A stretch of 64,000 nt of DNA. It comes from CALDTK01 sp965215115. Lineage in GTDB: Bacteria > Bacteroidota > Bacteroidia > Chitinophagales > Saprospiraceae. The stretch is taken from positions 4,092,001 to 4,156,000 of the forward strand of contig OZ244050.1 in NCBI GenBank assembly GCA_965215115.1. The letters are read 5' to 3'. Numbering within the stretch: position 1 is the stretch's first letter; every line of letters starts with the position of its first letter. Below, piece after piece: positions 53,181 to 61,148 of this stretch. Below the pieces are notes generated by a model. The model saw nothing but the letters and a program-made list of their open reading frames with translations, had not been told where the DNA came from and did not search any database. The position numbers were made by a program, and so were the translations under genes.

Positions 53181-54371
53181 ACGTGCGGCGCCGAGCCGCG
53201 CCACGAGGTCAAAATAGTGCCCGTGCACGAAGCGCTCGTCGTACCGCTGCACCACCTGACGCCGAGCCAGACGCCCCATGCCCTCGCGCTGCTCCCCACT
53301 CAACGTCGCGTGGTACCGAAGGACCTCCACGATGGCTGCCGCGTTCCGGACCGGGACGATGTAGCCGGTCGACTCGTGGCTGACGAGTTCGCCGGCACCC
53401 GGCACGTTGGTCGTCACGACCGGGCGCCCGCAGGCCATCGCCTCCTGGATCACTCTGTTGAGCCCTTCCCGGAAGTGGGTCGGGAGCACGATCACGTCGG
53501 CGGCGCCGATGAACGGGCGCACGTCCGGCACGGCGCCGTGGTACTCCAAGACGCCCGCGTCGATCCACGTCTGCAGCTCGACGGCCGATATGCCAGCCGG
53601 GTTGTGCTCCTCGAGGTAGCCGATCATGGAGAAGTGGAAGTCCTCCCCGATGGCTTTCATTAGCGTGGCGACCTCGGCGAAGACCCTAACGCCCTTGGTC
53701 TCCAACAGGCGACCGATAAACAGAACGCGGCAGACGGGGCCATCCGGCAAGGGCGTCGGGGTGAAGTCACGAACGTTGACGCCCTCCCCGGGGAGAATCC
53801 GTGAGGTGACCCCATCGAGCCAGCCGCGGGACTCGAAGAATCCGTAGTCGTGCTGGTTGAGGAACCACATCTCTGCGGAGTGCCTGGCCGCGTACGCGTA
53901 CCCCGCCGACAAACAGTACCGAACGACCGTATTGGCGACCTCCGGGAAGCTACCGAGGCCGGGGACTATGCACACGGTCGGAATGCCGAGCGCGCGGGCG
54001 GCGTAGGTCCCGTAGACGTTGATCTTGATGGTGTACTGAAAGATGAGGTCCGGCGCGAGCCTCCGGTAGGCCCGCCGCAGCGCCCTGACCGTCCGCATCT
54101 CTTCGACGGGGTTCATGCCCTGGTGCGAGAGCTCGATGTCCGTAAACCGCACGCCGGCCGCGATGAGGGTCGGCGTGTAGGTGTCGTACGGCGCGATGAC
54201 GTGGACCTCGAAGCCAGCCGCGAGGAATTGCCTGATGATGGAGCCGCGGAAGAGCTCGAGCCCGGTGCAGTTGTTACACGCGAAAGCCAGCCTGCGCATG
54301 TGGGCCGCTGGTGGCGGTACGACCCCCAGGCGACTGGACCGCAGTTCGGCAGAGCTGGTCGGGTGCGGCAT
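53151..54371 (-). CDS. Glycosyltransferase family 4 (PglA/WcaL-like)
   Basis: 406 aa. The start ATG 54371 directly follows the TAA of manC, pointing to coupled translation; ATG 54299 (MRRLAFACNN) is an alternative that better matches the usual N-terminus. GT-B fold with IPTVCIVPGLGS and VPGAGELVSHESTG; VLFIGRLLETKGVRVFAE and DVIVLPTHFREGLNRVIQEA are the donor-site motifs of GT4. It resembles PglA-type enzymes that add GalNAc or related sugars to an undecaprenyl-linked acceptor; that is inference. Overlaps the acetyltransferase gene by 30 bp. Confidence 0.85.
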   Translation of the reverse strand: MPHPTSSAELRSSRLGVVPPPAAHMRRLAFACNNCTGLELFRGSIIRQFLAAGFEVHVIAPYDTYTPTLIAAGVRFTDIELSHQGMNPVEEMRTVRALRRAYRRLAPDLIFQYTIKINVYGTYAARALGIPTVCIVPGLGSFPEVANTVVRYCLSAGYAYAARHSAEMWFLNQHDYGFFESRGWLDGVTSRILPGEGVNVRDFTPTPLPDGPVCRVLFIGRLLETKGVRVFAEVATLMKAIGEDFHFSMIGYLEEHNPAGISAVELQTWIDAGVLEYHGAVPDVRPFIGAADVIVLPTHFREGLNRVIQEAMACGRPVVTTNVPGAGELVSHESTGYIVPVRNAAAIVEVLRYHATLSGEQREGMGRLARRQVVQRYDERFVHGHYFDLVARLGAARLRRLQVSVN

Positions 54372-55442
54372 TTACGTAAACCTTACGTCTTGAAGGGATT
54401 GCGTCAGCGCTTTGATCTCCTGCTCCTGGGATTTGGGATAGATCATCAATACGTCTTCCTCGTCGACGACAATGTAATCCTCTAATCCCCTAATCACGAC
54501 CAATTTCCCGTCGTTGGTGCGTATCAGGTTATTGCTGGCGTCGACGACGATGGTGTTGGCGCCGTGGACGACGTTCGCGCGGTCGTCCTTGTCGGCGTAG
54601 ACGTGGAGCGAGCCCCAGGTCCCGAGGTCCGACCAGCCGATGTCGCAGGGGATGGTGTAGACGTTGTCGGCGCGCTCCATGATGGCGTAGTCGACGCTGA
54701 TCTTCTCGGTCGTGGGGTAGGCCTCGCCGATGAATGCCGCCTCGCGGTCGGTGCCGAAGCAGTCCCGCTGGGCGCAGAGCGTACCGTAGATCTGTGGGCT
54801 GTGCCGTTCGAAAGCCGCCAGGATGTCCGCGACCCGCCAGATGAAGATGCCGGCGTTCCAGACGTAGCCGCCGTCGGCAAGGTAAGCTTCGGCGGTGGGG
54901 AGGTCCGGCTTCTCGCGGAAGGCGCGAACCTTGTGGACGCCCTCGGCGGCGGCGGCTTCGGCGTACTGAATGTAGCCGTAGCCCGTATCGGGGCGCGTGG
55001 GTTCGATCCCCAGGGTGACGAGGCCGTGGTGCCTTTCGGCAAAACTGAGCCCGGTTTGGACGGCCTCGACGAAGGCGTCCTCCTTGAGGATCACGTGGTC
55101 GCTCGGGGCGATGACCAGGGTTGCGTCGGGGTCGCGCGCCTCGACGTGGAGCGCGGTGTAGGCTACCGACGGGGCGGTGTTGTTGCGGCTCGGCTCGCAG
55201 AGGATGTTGCGGACCGGGAGTTCGGGCAGGTGCTGGTGGACGAGTTCGCGGTAGGCCTCGTTGGTGACGACGAGGATGCGGTCCGGGGGGGTGACCTTCG
55301 TGAAGCGCGCGTAGGTCTGCTGGATGAGCGACTGGCCCGTGCCGAGGATGTCGAGGAATTGCTTGGGGCGTGACTCGCGGCTGGCCGGCCAAAATCGGCT
55401 GCCGACGCCTCCGGCCATGATGGCCACGTAGGGTTGCTGCAT
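54372..55442 (-). CDS. manC: Mannose-1-phosphate guanylyltransferase
   Basis: 356 aa. It starts with the signature VAIMAGGVGSRFWPASRESR-PKQF (nucleotide-binding loop and PKQ) and has PSDHVILKEDAFVEAV and FREKPDLPTAEAYLADGGYVWNAG (split here only for length) as in ManC GMP enzymes. Makes GDP-mannose from GTP and mannose-1-P, the substrate of Gmd encoded about 1.3 kb upstream in the same direction. The isomerase domain of long ManC/AlgA proteins is absent, as usual in Bacteroidota. Mini-hairpin repeat at 55031, read as SFAER. Confidence 0.93.
   Translation of the reverse strand: MQQPYVAIMAGGVGSRFWPASRESRPKQFLDILGTGQSLIQQTYARFTKVTPPDRILVVTNEAYRELVHQHLPELPVRNILCEPSRNNTAPSVAYTALHVEARDPDATLVIAPSDHVILKEDAFVEAVQTGLSFAERHHGLVTLGIEPTRPDTGYGYIQYAEAAAAEGVHKVRAFREKPDLPTAEAYLADGGYVWNAGIFIWRVADILAAFERHSPQIYGTLCAQRDCFGTDREAAFIGEAYPTTEKISVDYAIMERADNVYTIPCDIGWSDLGTWGSLHVYADKDDRANVVHGANTIVVDASNNLIRTNDGKLVVIRGLEDYIVVDEEDVLMIYPKSQEQEIKALTQSLQDVRFT
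55031..55045 (-). repeat. GTTTT mini-hairpin repeat, GCC-GAAA-GGC
   Basis: Sense in manC, read as SFAER. Confidence 0.85.
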
Positions 55443-55449
55443 GGGGGGC

Positions 55450-55520
55450 GGGGTGCGGGGTGCTTAGGTGCGGGGTGCTTAGGTGCCTGGGTGCTTAGGT
55501 GCGGGGTGCCTGGGTGCGGT
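55450..55520. repeat. G-rich tandem repeat (GGTGCGGGGTGCTTA units)
   Basis: About five imperfect units of 15-16 bp (GGTGCGGGGTGCTTA, GGTGCCTGGGTGCTTA, GGTGCGGGGTGCCTG) fill the gap between manC and the aminotransferase gene. Related to 28431-28488. Confidence 0.75.
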
Positions 55521-55521
55521 A

Positions 55522-56676
55522 CTACTCGCGGTTGCCGTAGAAGTTTAGGACGGCTTGGGTGACGTAGTCGATGTCTGCTTCGCTTAGTTCGGTGTGCATT
55601 GGGAGGGAGATGACTTGTTGGCAGAGCATCTCGGTGACGGGCAGGGAAAAGCCGGGGGGGACGGTTTTGGCGAAAGCCCCCTGGCTGTACAGCGGGACGG
55701 GGTAGTAGACGTTGTGGGCGACCTGGCGCTCGGCGAGGTGGGCGCGCAAAGCGTCGCGGGTGCCGTCGAGTACGCGGAGGGTGTACTGGTGGAAGACGTG
55801 CGTGCTGTCGGGGGAGCGTAGGGGCGTCCGGAGGGCGGGGCAGTCGGCGAAGGCGATGTCGTAGGCGTCGGCGGCGGCGGTGCGGGCGGCGTTGTAGCCG
55901 TCGAGGCGCGGAAGTTTGACGCGCAACACGGCGGCCTGGAGGGCGTCAAGGCGACTGTTGACCCCGACCACGTCGTGGTAGTACGTCCGGTTCTGGCCGT
56001 GGTTGGCTACCTGGGTCATGACGGCCGCCAGGGCGTCGTCGTTCGTGAAAATAGCACCACCGTCGCCGTAGCAGCCGAGGTTTTTGCTCGGGAAAAAACT
56101 CGTGCATCCCACGTGGCCCAGGGTGCCCGTCTTGGCGGTTCGGCCGTCGGGGAAGGTGTAGTCGGCGCCGATGGCCTGGGCGTTGTCCTCGATGACGTAT
56201 AGGTCGTGGGCTTTCGCCAAAACCAGCAGCGGCGCCATCGCAACGCTCTGTCCGAAGAGGTGGACCGGCACCACGGCCCGGGTCCTCGGCGTGATCGCCG
56301 CCGCGACCGCGTCGATGTCGAGGTTGAAAGTGTCGGGGTCGACGTCGACCATCACCGGCGTCAAACCGAGCAGGGCGATGACCTCCGCCGTGGCCACGTA
56401 CGTGAAGCTCGGGACGATGACCTCGTCGCCCACGGTAAGCCCGAGGGCCATCATCGCGATCTGGAGCGCGTCGGTGCCGTTGGCGCAGGCGATCACGTGC
56501 TTGACGCCGAGGTAGTCCGCTAACTCCTCCTCGAACGACTTGACCACCGGTCCCTTGATAAACACCGTCGACCGCACCACGTCGAGGATCGCGTCGTCGA
56601 TCTCCCCGGCCATCGCCTCGTACTGCGACTTGAGATCGACCATGGGGATGGGGCGGGTAGCGGTGGCGGTGGGCAT
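55522..56676 (-). CDS. DegT/DnrJ/EryC1/StrS aminotransferase (WbpE-like)
   Basis: 384 aa from ATG 56676. PLP-dependent sugar aminotransferase: MVDLKSQYEAM start, ANGTDALQIAM, VIEDNAQAIGA, and the PLP Lys at about residue 198 in SFFPSKNLGCYGDGG. Closest in pattern to WbpE/WlbC, which aminate UDP-3-keto-GlcNAcA; with the WbpD-like acetyltransferase this would build a 2,3-diacetamido uronic acid. The dehydrogenase and oxidoreductase steps were not recognised in this locus. Two mini-hairpin repeats: 55664 (AFAKT) and 56210 (VLAKA). Confidence 0.88.
   Translation of the reverse strand: MPTATATRPIPMVDLKSQYEAMAGEIDDAILDVVRSTVFIKGPVVKSFEEELADYLGVKHVIACANGTDALQIAMMALGLTVGDEVIVPSFTYVATAEVIALLGLTPVMVDVDPDTFNLDIDAVAAAITPRTRAVVPVHLFGQSVAMAPLLVLAKAHDLYVIEDNAQAIGADYTFPDGRTAKTGTLGHVGCTSFFPSKNLGCYGDGGAIFTNDDALAAVMTQVANHGQNRTYYHDVVGVNSRLDALQAAVLRVKLPRLDGYNAARTAAADAYDIAFADCPALRTPLRSPDSTHVFHQYTLRVLDGTRDALRAHLAERQVAHNVYYPVPLYSQGAFAKTVPPGFSLPVTEMLCQQVISLPMHTELSEADIDYVTQAVLNFYGNRE
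55664..55677 (+). repeat. GTTTT mini-hairpin repeat, GGC-GAAA-GCC
   Basis: Exact consensus, antisense to the aminotransferase gene, read there as AFAKT. Confidence 0.9.
56210..56223 (-). repeat. GTTTT mini-hairpin repeat, GGC-GAAA-GCC
   Basis: Exact consensus, sense, read as VLAKA in LLVLAKAHDLYVIED, a region of the aminotransferase family that aligns without gaps. Confidence 0.9.
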
Positions 56677-56766
56677 GGCTAAGTTACCTGTGGGGCCAGG
56701 TCTTGGTTGAGGCAAGGACGCTGTCAGCGCCCGTGGCTAAGAGCGCGCTTACGCTGGTCCAAGACG

Positions 56767-57879
56767 CTACTCGAACTCGTTCTTGACGACGAATCCGGCC
56801 TTGCGCAATACCTGCGACTGGCGAAAGTGGTCGATATCCGCCTGGACCATCTCGGCGCAGAGTTGCGCGAGGTCGTACTCGTGCTTCCACCCGAGCACGG
56901 TCTTGGCTTTGGTCGGATCGCCGATCAGGAGTTCGACCTCGGTCGGGCGGAAGTACCGCGGGTCAATGGCGACGACGACCTCGCCGACCCTGAGGGGATT
57001 GTCCTCGTTGTGGTTGGCGGAGACGGTGGCCACCTCGTCGACGCCCTCGCCGCTGAACTCGAGCTCGATGCCGCTTTCGCGAAAACTCATCCGCACGAAG
57101 TCCCTCACGGTCGTCGTCACCCCGGTGGCGAGGACGTAATCGGATGGGGTATCGTGCTGGACGATGCGCCACATGCCCTCGACGTAGTCCCTGGCGTGAC
57201 CCCAGTCCCGCTTGGCGTCGAGGTTGCCGAGGTAGAGTTTGTCCTGAAGCCCGAGCGACATCTTTGCCACGGCCCGGGTGATCTTCCGCGTCACGAAGGT
57301 CTCGCCACGCAGTGGGCTCTCGTGATTGAATAAAATCCCGTTCGAGGCGTGCATCCCGTACGCCTCGCGGTAGTTGACCGTGATCCAGTAAGCGTAGAGC
57401 TTCGCGACTGCGTAGGGCGAGCGCGGGTAGAAAGGCGTGGTCTCGGACTGCGGGACCTCCTGCACGAGGCCGTAGAGTTCCGACGTAGACGCCTGGTAGA
57501 AGCGAGTCTTGTCCGTGAGCCCGAGGATGCGGATGGCCTCCAGGATCCGGAGCGTTCCCACGCCGTCGACGTCGGCGGCGTACTCGGGGGCGTCGAACGA
57601 GACCTGGACGTGGGACATGGCCCCGAGGTTGTAGAGCTCGTCCGGCTGCACCTCCTGGACGATGCGGACGAGGTTGGTCGCGTCCGACAGGTCGCCGTAG
57701 TGGAGCTTCAGCCGAATATTGTCCTCGTGGGGGTCCTGGTAGAGGTGGTCGATGCGGTCGGTGTTGAACAGCGAGGCGCGACGCTTGATGCCGTGGACCT
57801 CGTATCCCTTGTCGAGCAGGAGTTGGGTGAGGTAGGCTCCATCTTGTCCGGTGATGCCGGTGATGAGGGCTTTCTTCAT
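56767..57879 (-). CDS. gmd: GDP-mannose 4,6-dehydratase
   Basis: 370 aa. NAD(P)-binding GITGQDGAYLTQLLLDKGYE, the family-specific RRASLFNTDRIDHLYQDPH, catalytic Ser/Thr-Glu in STSELYG, and YxxxK in SPYAVAKLYAYW. Converts GDP-mannose to GDP-4-keto-6-deoxymannose, the precursor of fucose, rhamnose or perosamine. ManC, two genes downstream, supplies its substrate. No GDP-fucose synthase was seen in the window. A mini-hairpin variant lies at 57072. Confidence 0.95.
   Translation of the reverse strand: MKKALITGITGQDGAYLTQLLLDKGYEVHGIKRRASLFNTDRIDHLYQDPHEDNIRLKLHYGDLSDATNLVRIVQEVQPDELYNLGAMSHVQVSFDAPEYAADVDGVGTLRILEAIRILGLTDKTRFYQASTSELYGLVQEVPQSETTPFYPRSPYAVAKLYAYWITVNYREAYGMHASNGILFNHESPLRGETFVTRKITRAVAKMSLGLQDKLYLGNLDAKRDWGHARDYVEGMWRIVQHDTPSDYVLATGVTTTVRDFVRMSFRESGIELEFSGEGVDEVATVSANHNEDNPLRVGEVVVAIDPRYFRPTEVELLIGDPTKAKTVLGWKHEYDLAQLCAEMVQADIDHFRQSQVLRKAGFVVKNEFE
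57072..57086 (-). repeat. GTTTT mini-hairpin repeat, CGC-GAAA-GCG
   Basis: Compensated stem CGC/GCG with loop GAAA; sense in gmd, read as SFRES. Confidence 0.75.
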
Positions 57880-58018
57880 AGAGTTCTTCGCAAAGTGGAA
57901 GCGTTACGCAAGCTGTCGGTGACGCTCCCGGGTAATCGCACTCGGTGCGAGTATAGTGTCGTTCTCGTGGCCGGCGGTTGGGGCAGACGGCCGCGGCGTT
58001 GAGCGGTAGTCGCCTCGT

Positions 58019-58588
58019 TCAGCGGTGGCCGCGGGGCGCACTCGTATCGGGTGCCAGGTGCTTGGCCTCGACCGTGATCCCTAAACTAATCCCCAAGGTG
58101 CGCAGTTCGACCACGAAATTAGAGTTGCTCATCCCCGCCGAGATGATGCCGCGCGTCCCCGCGAGGGTGCCGCCCGAGATGACGACGGGGGTCCCGACGG
58201 TCATCTCGTCCATTGCCTGAGGGGCGAACTCCTTGCCGCCCCCGCGCAGTACTACTCTTAGGAAGGCGATCTCCTCGTCGGTCACCCGTCCAACCTCCCC
58301 GTTGAAACGCACGATCTCGAAGACGTCGGGGTCGCGCAGGACCTGCGCGTACTCCGCCCCCGTGATGCGGGCGAAGACGTAACTGCTGAACAGCGGCAGT
58401 TCGACGGTGCGTGTCTTGGTTTTGTAGTGCCGCACTTCGGTCTTCAGCGGGACGTAGGTCTCGACGCCCGCGGCGCTCAGGCGTCGGCCCACCATCTTCT
58501 CGCGCTTGTACATCGTCCGGAAGGCGAACCAGCGCGGGGGCTCCTCGGGGAGCGGGAGTTGGGGGAGCGTCGAGCGGGGTTCGGTCAC
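58019..58588 (-). CDS. NusG-like (UpxY/RfaH-type) transcription antiterminator
   Basis: 189 aa. An N-terminal NGN domain (RWFAFRTMYKREKMVGRRLS, VELPLFSSYVFARITG) and a C-terminal KOW-like domain (MTVGTPVVISGGTLAGTRGI). Specialised NusG paralogues of this type (UpxY in Bacteroides) are encoded in polysaccharide operons and let RNA polymerase read through them. Its position inside the locus fits. It overlaps the upstream ArsR/nucleotidyltransferase gene by 4 bp (ATGA). The 139 nt between it and gmd hold no gene or clear repeat. Confidence 0.88.
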   Translation of the reverse strand: MTEPRSTLPQLPLPEEPPRWFAFRTMYKREKMVGRRLSAAGVETYVPLKTEVRHYKTKTRTVELPLFSSYVFARITGAEYAQVLRDPDVFEIVRFNGEVGRVTDEEIAFLRVVLRGGGKEFAPQAMDEMTVGTPVVISGGTLAGTRGIISAGMSNSNFVVELRTLGISLGITVEAKHLAPDTSAPRGHR

Positions 58589-59133
58589 GACGCTTTCGCG
58601 GATCGGTGGTCCCAGAGCAACATCGGCCGGGGGTTAAAATTATCCAAGGCCCCCGCCCCCGCCTCGACGAGGGAGTACACGACGAAGCGGACCTTCCGGT
58701 CGATGAGGTGCTCCGCTTTCTCGACGACCTTGATGAGGTAAGCCCTGTTGAGTGCCCCCACGAAGATCAAATCGATGACGCTGCTATCGATACCCTGGCT
58801 AAAGGAACCCGCGAGATACACTTGCTGAAGGTCGCCGAGCTGGTCTACGACCGCGTCCACCACCTGGTCGACGCCGATGTGCGTGCGCACCAATGCATGA
58901 AGGTTGTTGTAGAGTGGGTGCTCTCGATTGGCGCGGTACATCCGCTTGTTGCCCACCGTCTCAAAAGTAAGCAAGCCGGCCGCTACGAGTCGATTGAGCT
59001 CCACGCGTATCGCATTGGAGCTTTCCCCAAACTGAGTCTCTAAACCACGTAAATATCCTCTGCTGTCCTCGTTGAGGAAGAACTTGATTAATAGTTTAAC
59101 CCGGGTTTTATTACTTATGATAGACTCGATCAT
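58585..59133 (-). CDS. ArsR-like winged-helix protein with nucleotidyltransferase-like domain
   Basis: 182 aa from ATG 59133. N-terminal winged helix (SNKTRVKLLIKFFLNEDSRG, LETQFGESSNAIRVELNRLV) followed by a segment like MNT-type minimal nucleotidyltransferases (VYLAGSFSQGIDSSVIDLIF, where the GS and spaced Asp pattern is partly kept). This protein type commonly sits beside UpxY genes at the head of Bacteroidota surface-glycan loci and probably controls expression. The start region is visibly AT-rich compared with its surroundings. Coupled to the antiterminator gene by ATGA. Whether the nucleotidyltransferase part is active is unclear. Confidence 0.8.
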   Translation of the reverse strand: MIESIISNKTRVKLLIKFFLNEDSRGYLRGLETQFGESSNAIRVELNRLVAAGLLTFETVGNKRMYRANREHPLYNNLHALVRTHIGVDQVVDAVVDQLGDLQQVYLAGSFSQGIDSSVIDLIFVGALNRAYLIKVVEKAEHLIDRKVRFVVYSLVEAGAGALDNFNPRPMLLWDHRSAKAS

Positions 59134-59198
59134 ATCGTGTGCAGTTAATATTTGCTCTCTGCTAGACCGGTAAAAAGAGTACAACGCACGTTATTTGC

Positions 59199-59936
59199 CT
59201 ACGAACTTTGCCCAAAGGAGGGTGGCTTGCGTCTGGCTGCCGCCGTGTGGACGGTAAGGTCGTATGGCTTGGCGGGCAGGTCCCCGAATAATTTCGTAGC
59301 CCAGTCCACGTCACCGAAGAAAAGCGACAGTGCGGTGCCAGCTAATATGAGCGTATCCGTCTTAAAGCCTCTATTGTAATAGTACCAGGTTTCCACCTCA
59401 CCCTTGTAGGGATAGATGACATCGCGGTAAAATTCGGCCGGGTCTGCCCCAACATCGGTAGCCGCCGTCACCATGGCCTCTTCGTCACGGTACACGAGAC
59501 TCCCGATACCAGTGATCCCTGGCTTACTCAGATAAACGATGCGCTGCACCGCCTCACTGTAGAGATCAAAACTCACGGGCATCAGGGGACGCGGCCCGAC
59601 GAGGCTCATCTCGCCGTTGAGGACATTCAGTATCTGGGGGAGTTCGTTTACCTTACTGCGTCTGAGCCAACCCCCCATCGGGGTCACCCGCGGGTCGTTG
59701 CGCAAAGTGATTGATCCAGTCCCAATGTTGGGACTGTTCCGCAGCATCGTAGCGAATTTGTAGATACCGAAGCGCTTATTGCGGTAGCCTACGCGGGTCT
59801 GTTTATAAAATACCTCGCCTTCGCCGGTGAGCTTGAGCCCGATAATGACCGGTACGAGCAGCGGACTCAATACGACGAGCCCAACGGTGGCCGCGCTAAA
59901 GTCCGCCGCCCTTTTGATAATCGCGTACAACATCAC
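59199..59936 (-). CDS. Monotopic phosphoglycosyl transferase (PglC-like sugar transferase)
   Basis: 245 aa. One N-terminal re-entrant or membrane helix (AADFSAATVGLVVLSPLLVP), then the catalytic domain: GEGEVFYKQTRVGYRNKRFG, KVNELPQILNVLNGEMSLVG, and LSKPGITGIGSL. Transfers a sugar phosphate onto undecaprenyl phosphate to start glycan assembly; the LegB-like dehydratase gene just upstream would provide a UDP-diNAc-bacillosamine-type donor. The start overlaps the dehydratase stop by 4 bp. Ends in a Lys/Arg/Pro-rich tail. Confidence 0.9.
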   Translation of the reverse strand: MMLYAIIKRAADFSAATVGLVVLSPLLVPVIIGLKLTGEGEVFYKQTRVGYRNKRFGIYKFATMLRNSPNIGTGSITLRNDPRVTPMGGWLRRSKVNELPQILNVLNGEMSLVGPRPLMPVSFDLYSEAVQRIVYLSKPGITGIGSLVYRDEEAMVTAATDVGADPAEFYRDVIYPYKGEVETWYYYNRGFKTDTLILAGTALSLFFGDVDWATKLFGDLPAKPYDLTVHTAAARRKPPSFGQSS

Positions 59937-61138
59937 ATTCGTTGATCCAGGCTTCGGCCGGTTTCTACGTGGGCAAACCCGGGGACGATCTTGCTGATGA
60001 CCGCCACCACGTCTGCTTTCGTCGATTCCGCTTGCGCAAAAACGGCCTTCAACTCCGCGATGGCCTGTTCGATCTCGATGAGTTCGGGCCGGGGAGCGTT
60101 CTTGATGATTCCTAATTGCTTAAACTTGTCCAAGTCGAGACGCTCACCTTCGGTATAAAACTCTTCGTACCCTTTTTCGCCGCTCGTGTCGCTCGTGAAG
60201 TAGTACACGGGATACGGCCGCCCGGGCTCCCAGGCCGCGGCCGCCTCGCGTGCGGCCCGCTCCGATGGGTACTGTTTTGGCGAAAGCCCCTGCGCCTCGA
60301 CGAAGCGATCGGCGATGTCCGAGAAGGTCATCATCTGCTCCTCGCCGAGCTTCGGGAACAGAATGTCTCCGGAGTCACCGCAGATGCAGGCCAGGAGGCA
60401 GAGCTGACCACTCTCGTCGGGGCTGACGAAGTACCGCAGGACATCACTCGGGGCGCTCAGGGGCTGCCGGCGCATCACTCGCTCGAGGAAGCCGAACAGT
60501 AGACTCCCATTCGAGAACGCGACGTTGGCAAAGCGGGCCGTCGTGATCGGCATCGCGGTGGAGTAAGCGAGGATCGCCTCTTCCATGAGTTTTTTGCTCG
60601 CCCCCATCACGTTGACGGGGTTGGCAGCCTTATCCGTGCTCACGCAAAAGAAGCGCTCCGGTTTGCGCGCCATGAGCTGGTCGAGCAGCCCCTTCGCATC
60701 GATCACGTTGTTGCGGACCATGGCCTCGATAGAGTAGTGGTCCTTCTCGCTGCGGACGTGCTTGTGCGCGGCAAAATTCGCGACGATGTGGAAGTGCGGG
60801 TCGTTGGCAAGTAGTTTGCGGAACACGGGCCCCGCGTAACTTATTGGATAAGTGCGGTACTCGTCCGGCACGGTAATCTCCGCACGGGAGCGCAAGTCGC
60901 GCGTGAGTTCCGTGAGGCCATTCTCGTTCGTATCGACGACGACCAGACCCGCAGGACGGTAAGCGAGTAGCGCTCGGATAAAGCTCGACCCAATCGTGCC
61001 GGCCCCTCCGATCACCAGCACACGGCGGCCGTTTATATTTGCATTTAATTCGTCGGCATTGGCCGCGAGGTCGTCCGCCAGCAAAGACGTCTCCCGCTTG
61101 GTGATGTGTTGACTAATGAAGGCGTTGAGGTCGAACAA
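59933..61138 (-). CDS. UDP-GlcNAc 4,6-dehydratase-like polysaccharide protein (LegB/CapD-type)
   Basis: 401 aa, soluble (no membrane helices), unlike long WbpM/PglF. SDR-extended fold with VLVIGGAGTIGSSFIRALLA, NFAAHKHVRSEKDHYSIEAM, and a conserved VSTDKAANPVNVMGASKKLM. Such enzymes make UDP-4-keto-6-deoxy sugars; the LegC-type aminotransferase gene next to it uses this product. Together with NeuD-like and FabH-like genes this suggests a bacillosamine- or legionaminic-type sugar. Two mini-hairpin repeats: 60030 (VFAQA) and 60275 (LSPK). Confidence 0.88.
   Translation of the reverse strand: MFDLNAFISQHITKRETSLLADDLAANADELNANINGRRVLVIGGAGTIGSSFIRALLAYRPAGLVVVDTNENGLTELTRDLRSRAEITVPDEYRTYPISYAGPVFRKLLANDPHFHIVANFAAHKHVRSEKDHYSIEAMVRNNVIDAKGLLDQLMARKPERFFCVSTDKAANPVNVMGASKKLMEEAILAYSTAMPITTARFANVAFSNGSLLFGFLERVMRRQPLSAPSDVLRYFVSPDESGQLCLLACICGDSGDILFPKLGEEQMMTFSDIADRFVEAQGLSPKQYPSERAAREAAAAWEPGRPYPVYYFTSDTSGEKGYEEFYTEGERLDLDKFKQLGIIKNAPRPELIEIEQAIAELKAVFAQAESTKADVVAVISKIVPGFAHVETGRSLDQRM
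60030..60043 (-). repeat. GTTTT mini-hairpin repeat, (T)GC-GCAA-GC(G)
   Basis: GTTTTTGCGCAAGC, one base from consensus; sense, read as VFAQA. Confidence 0.65.
60275..60288 (+). repeat. GTTTT mini-hairpin repeat, GGC-GAAA-GCC
   Basis: Exact consensus, antisense to the dehydratase gene, read there as GLSPKQ. Confidence 0.9.
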
Positions 61139-61148
61139 AGCTTTGTAT

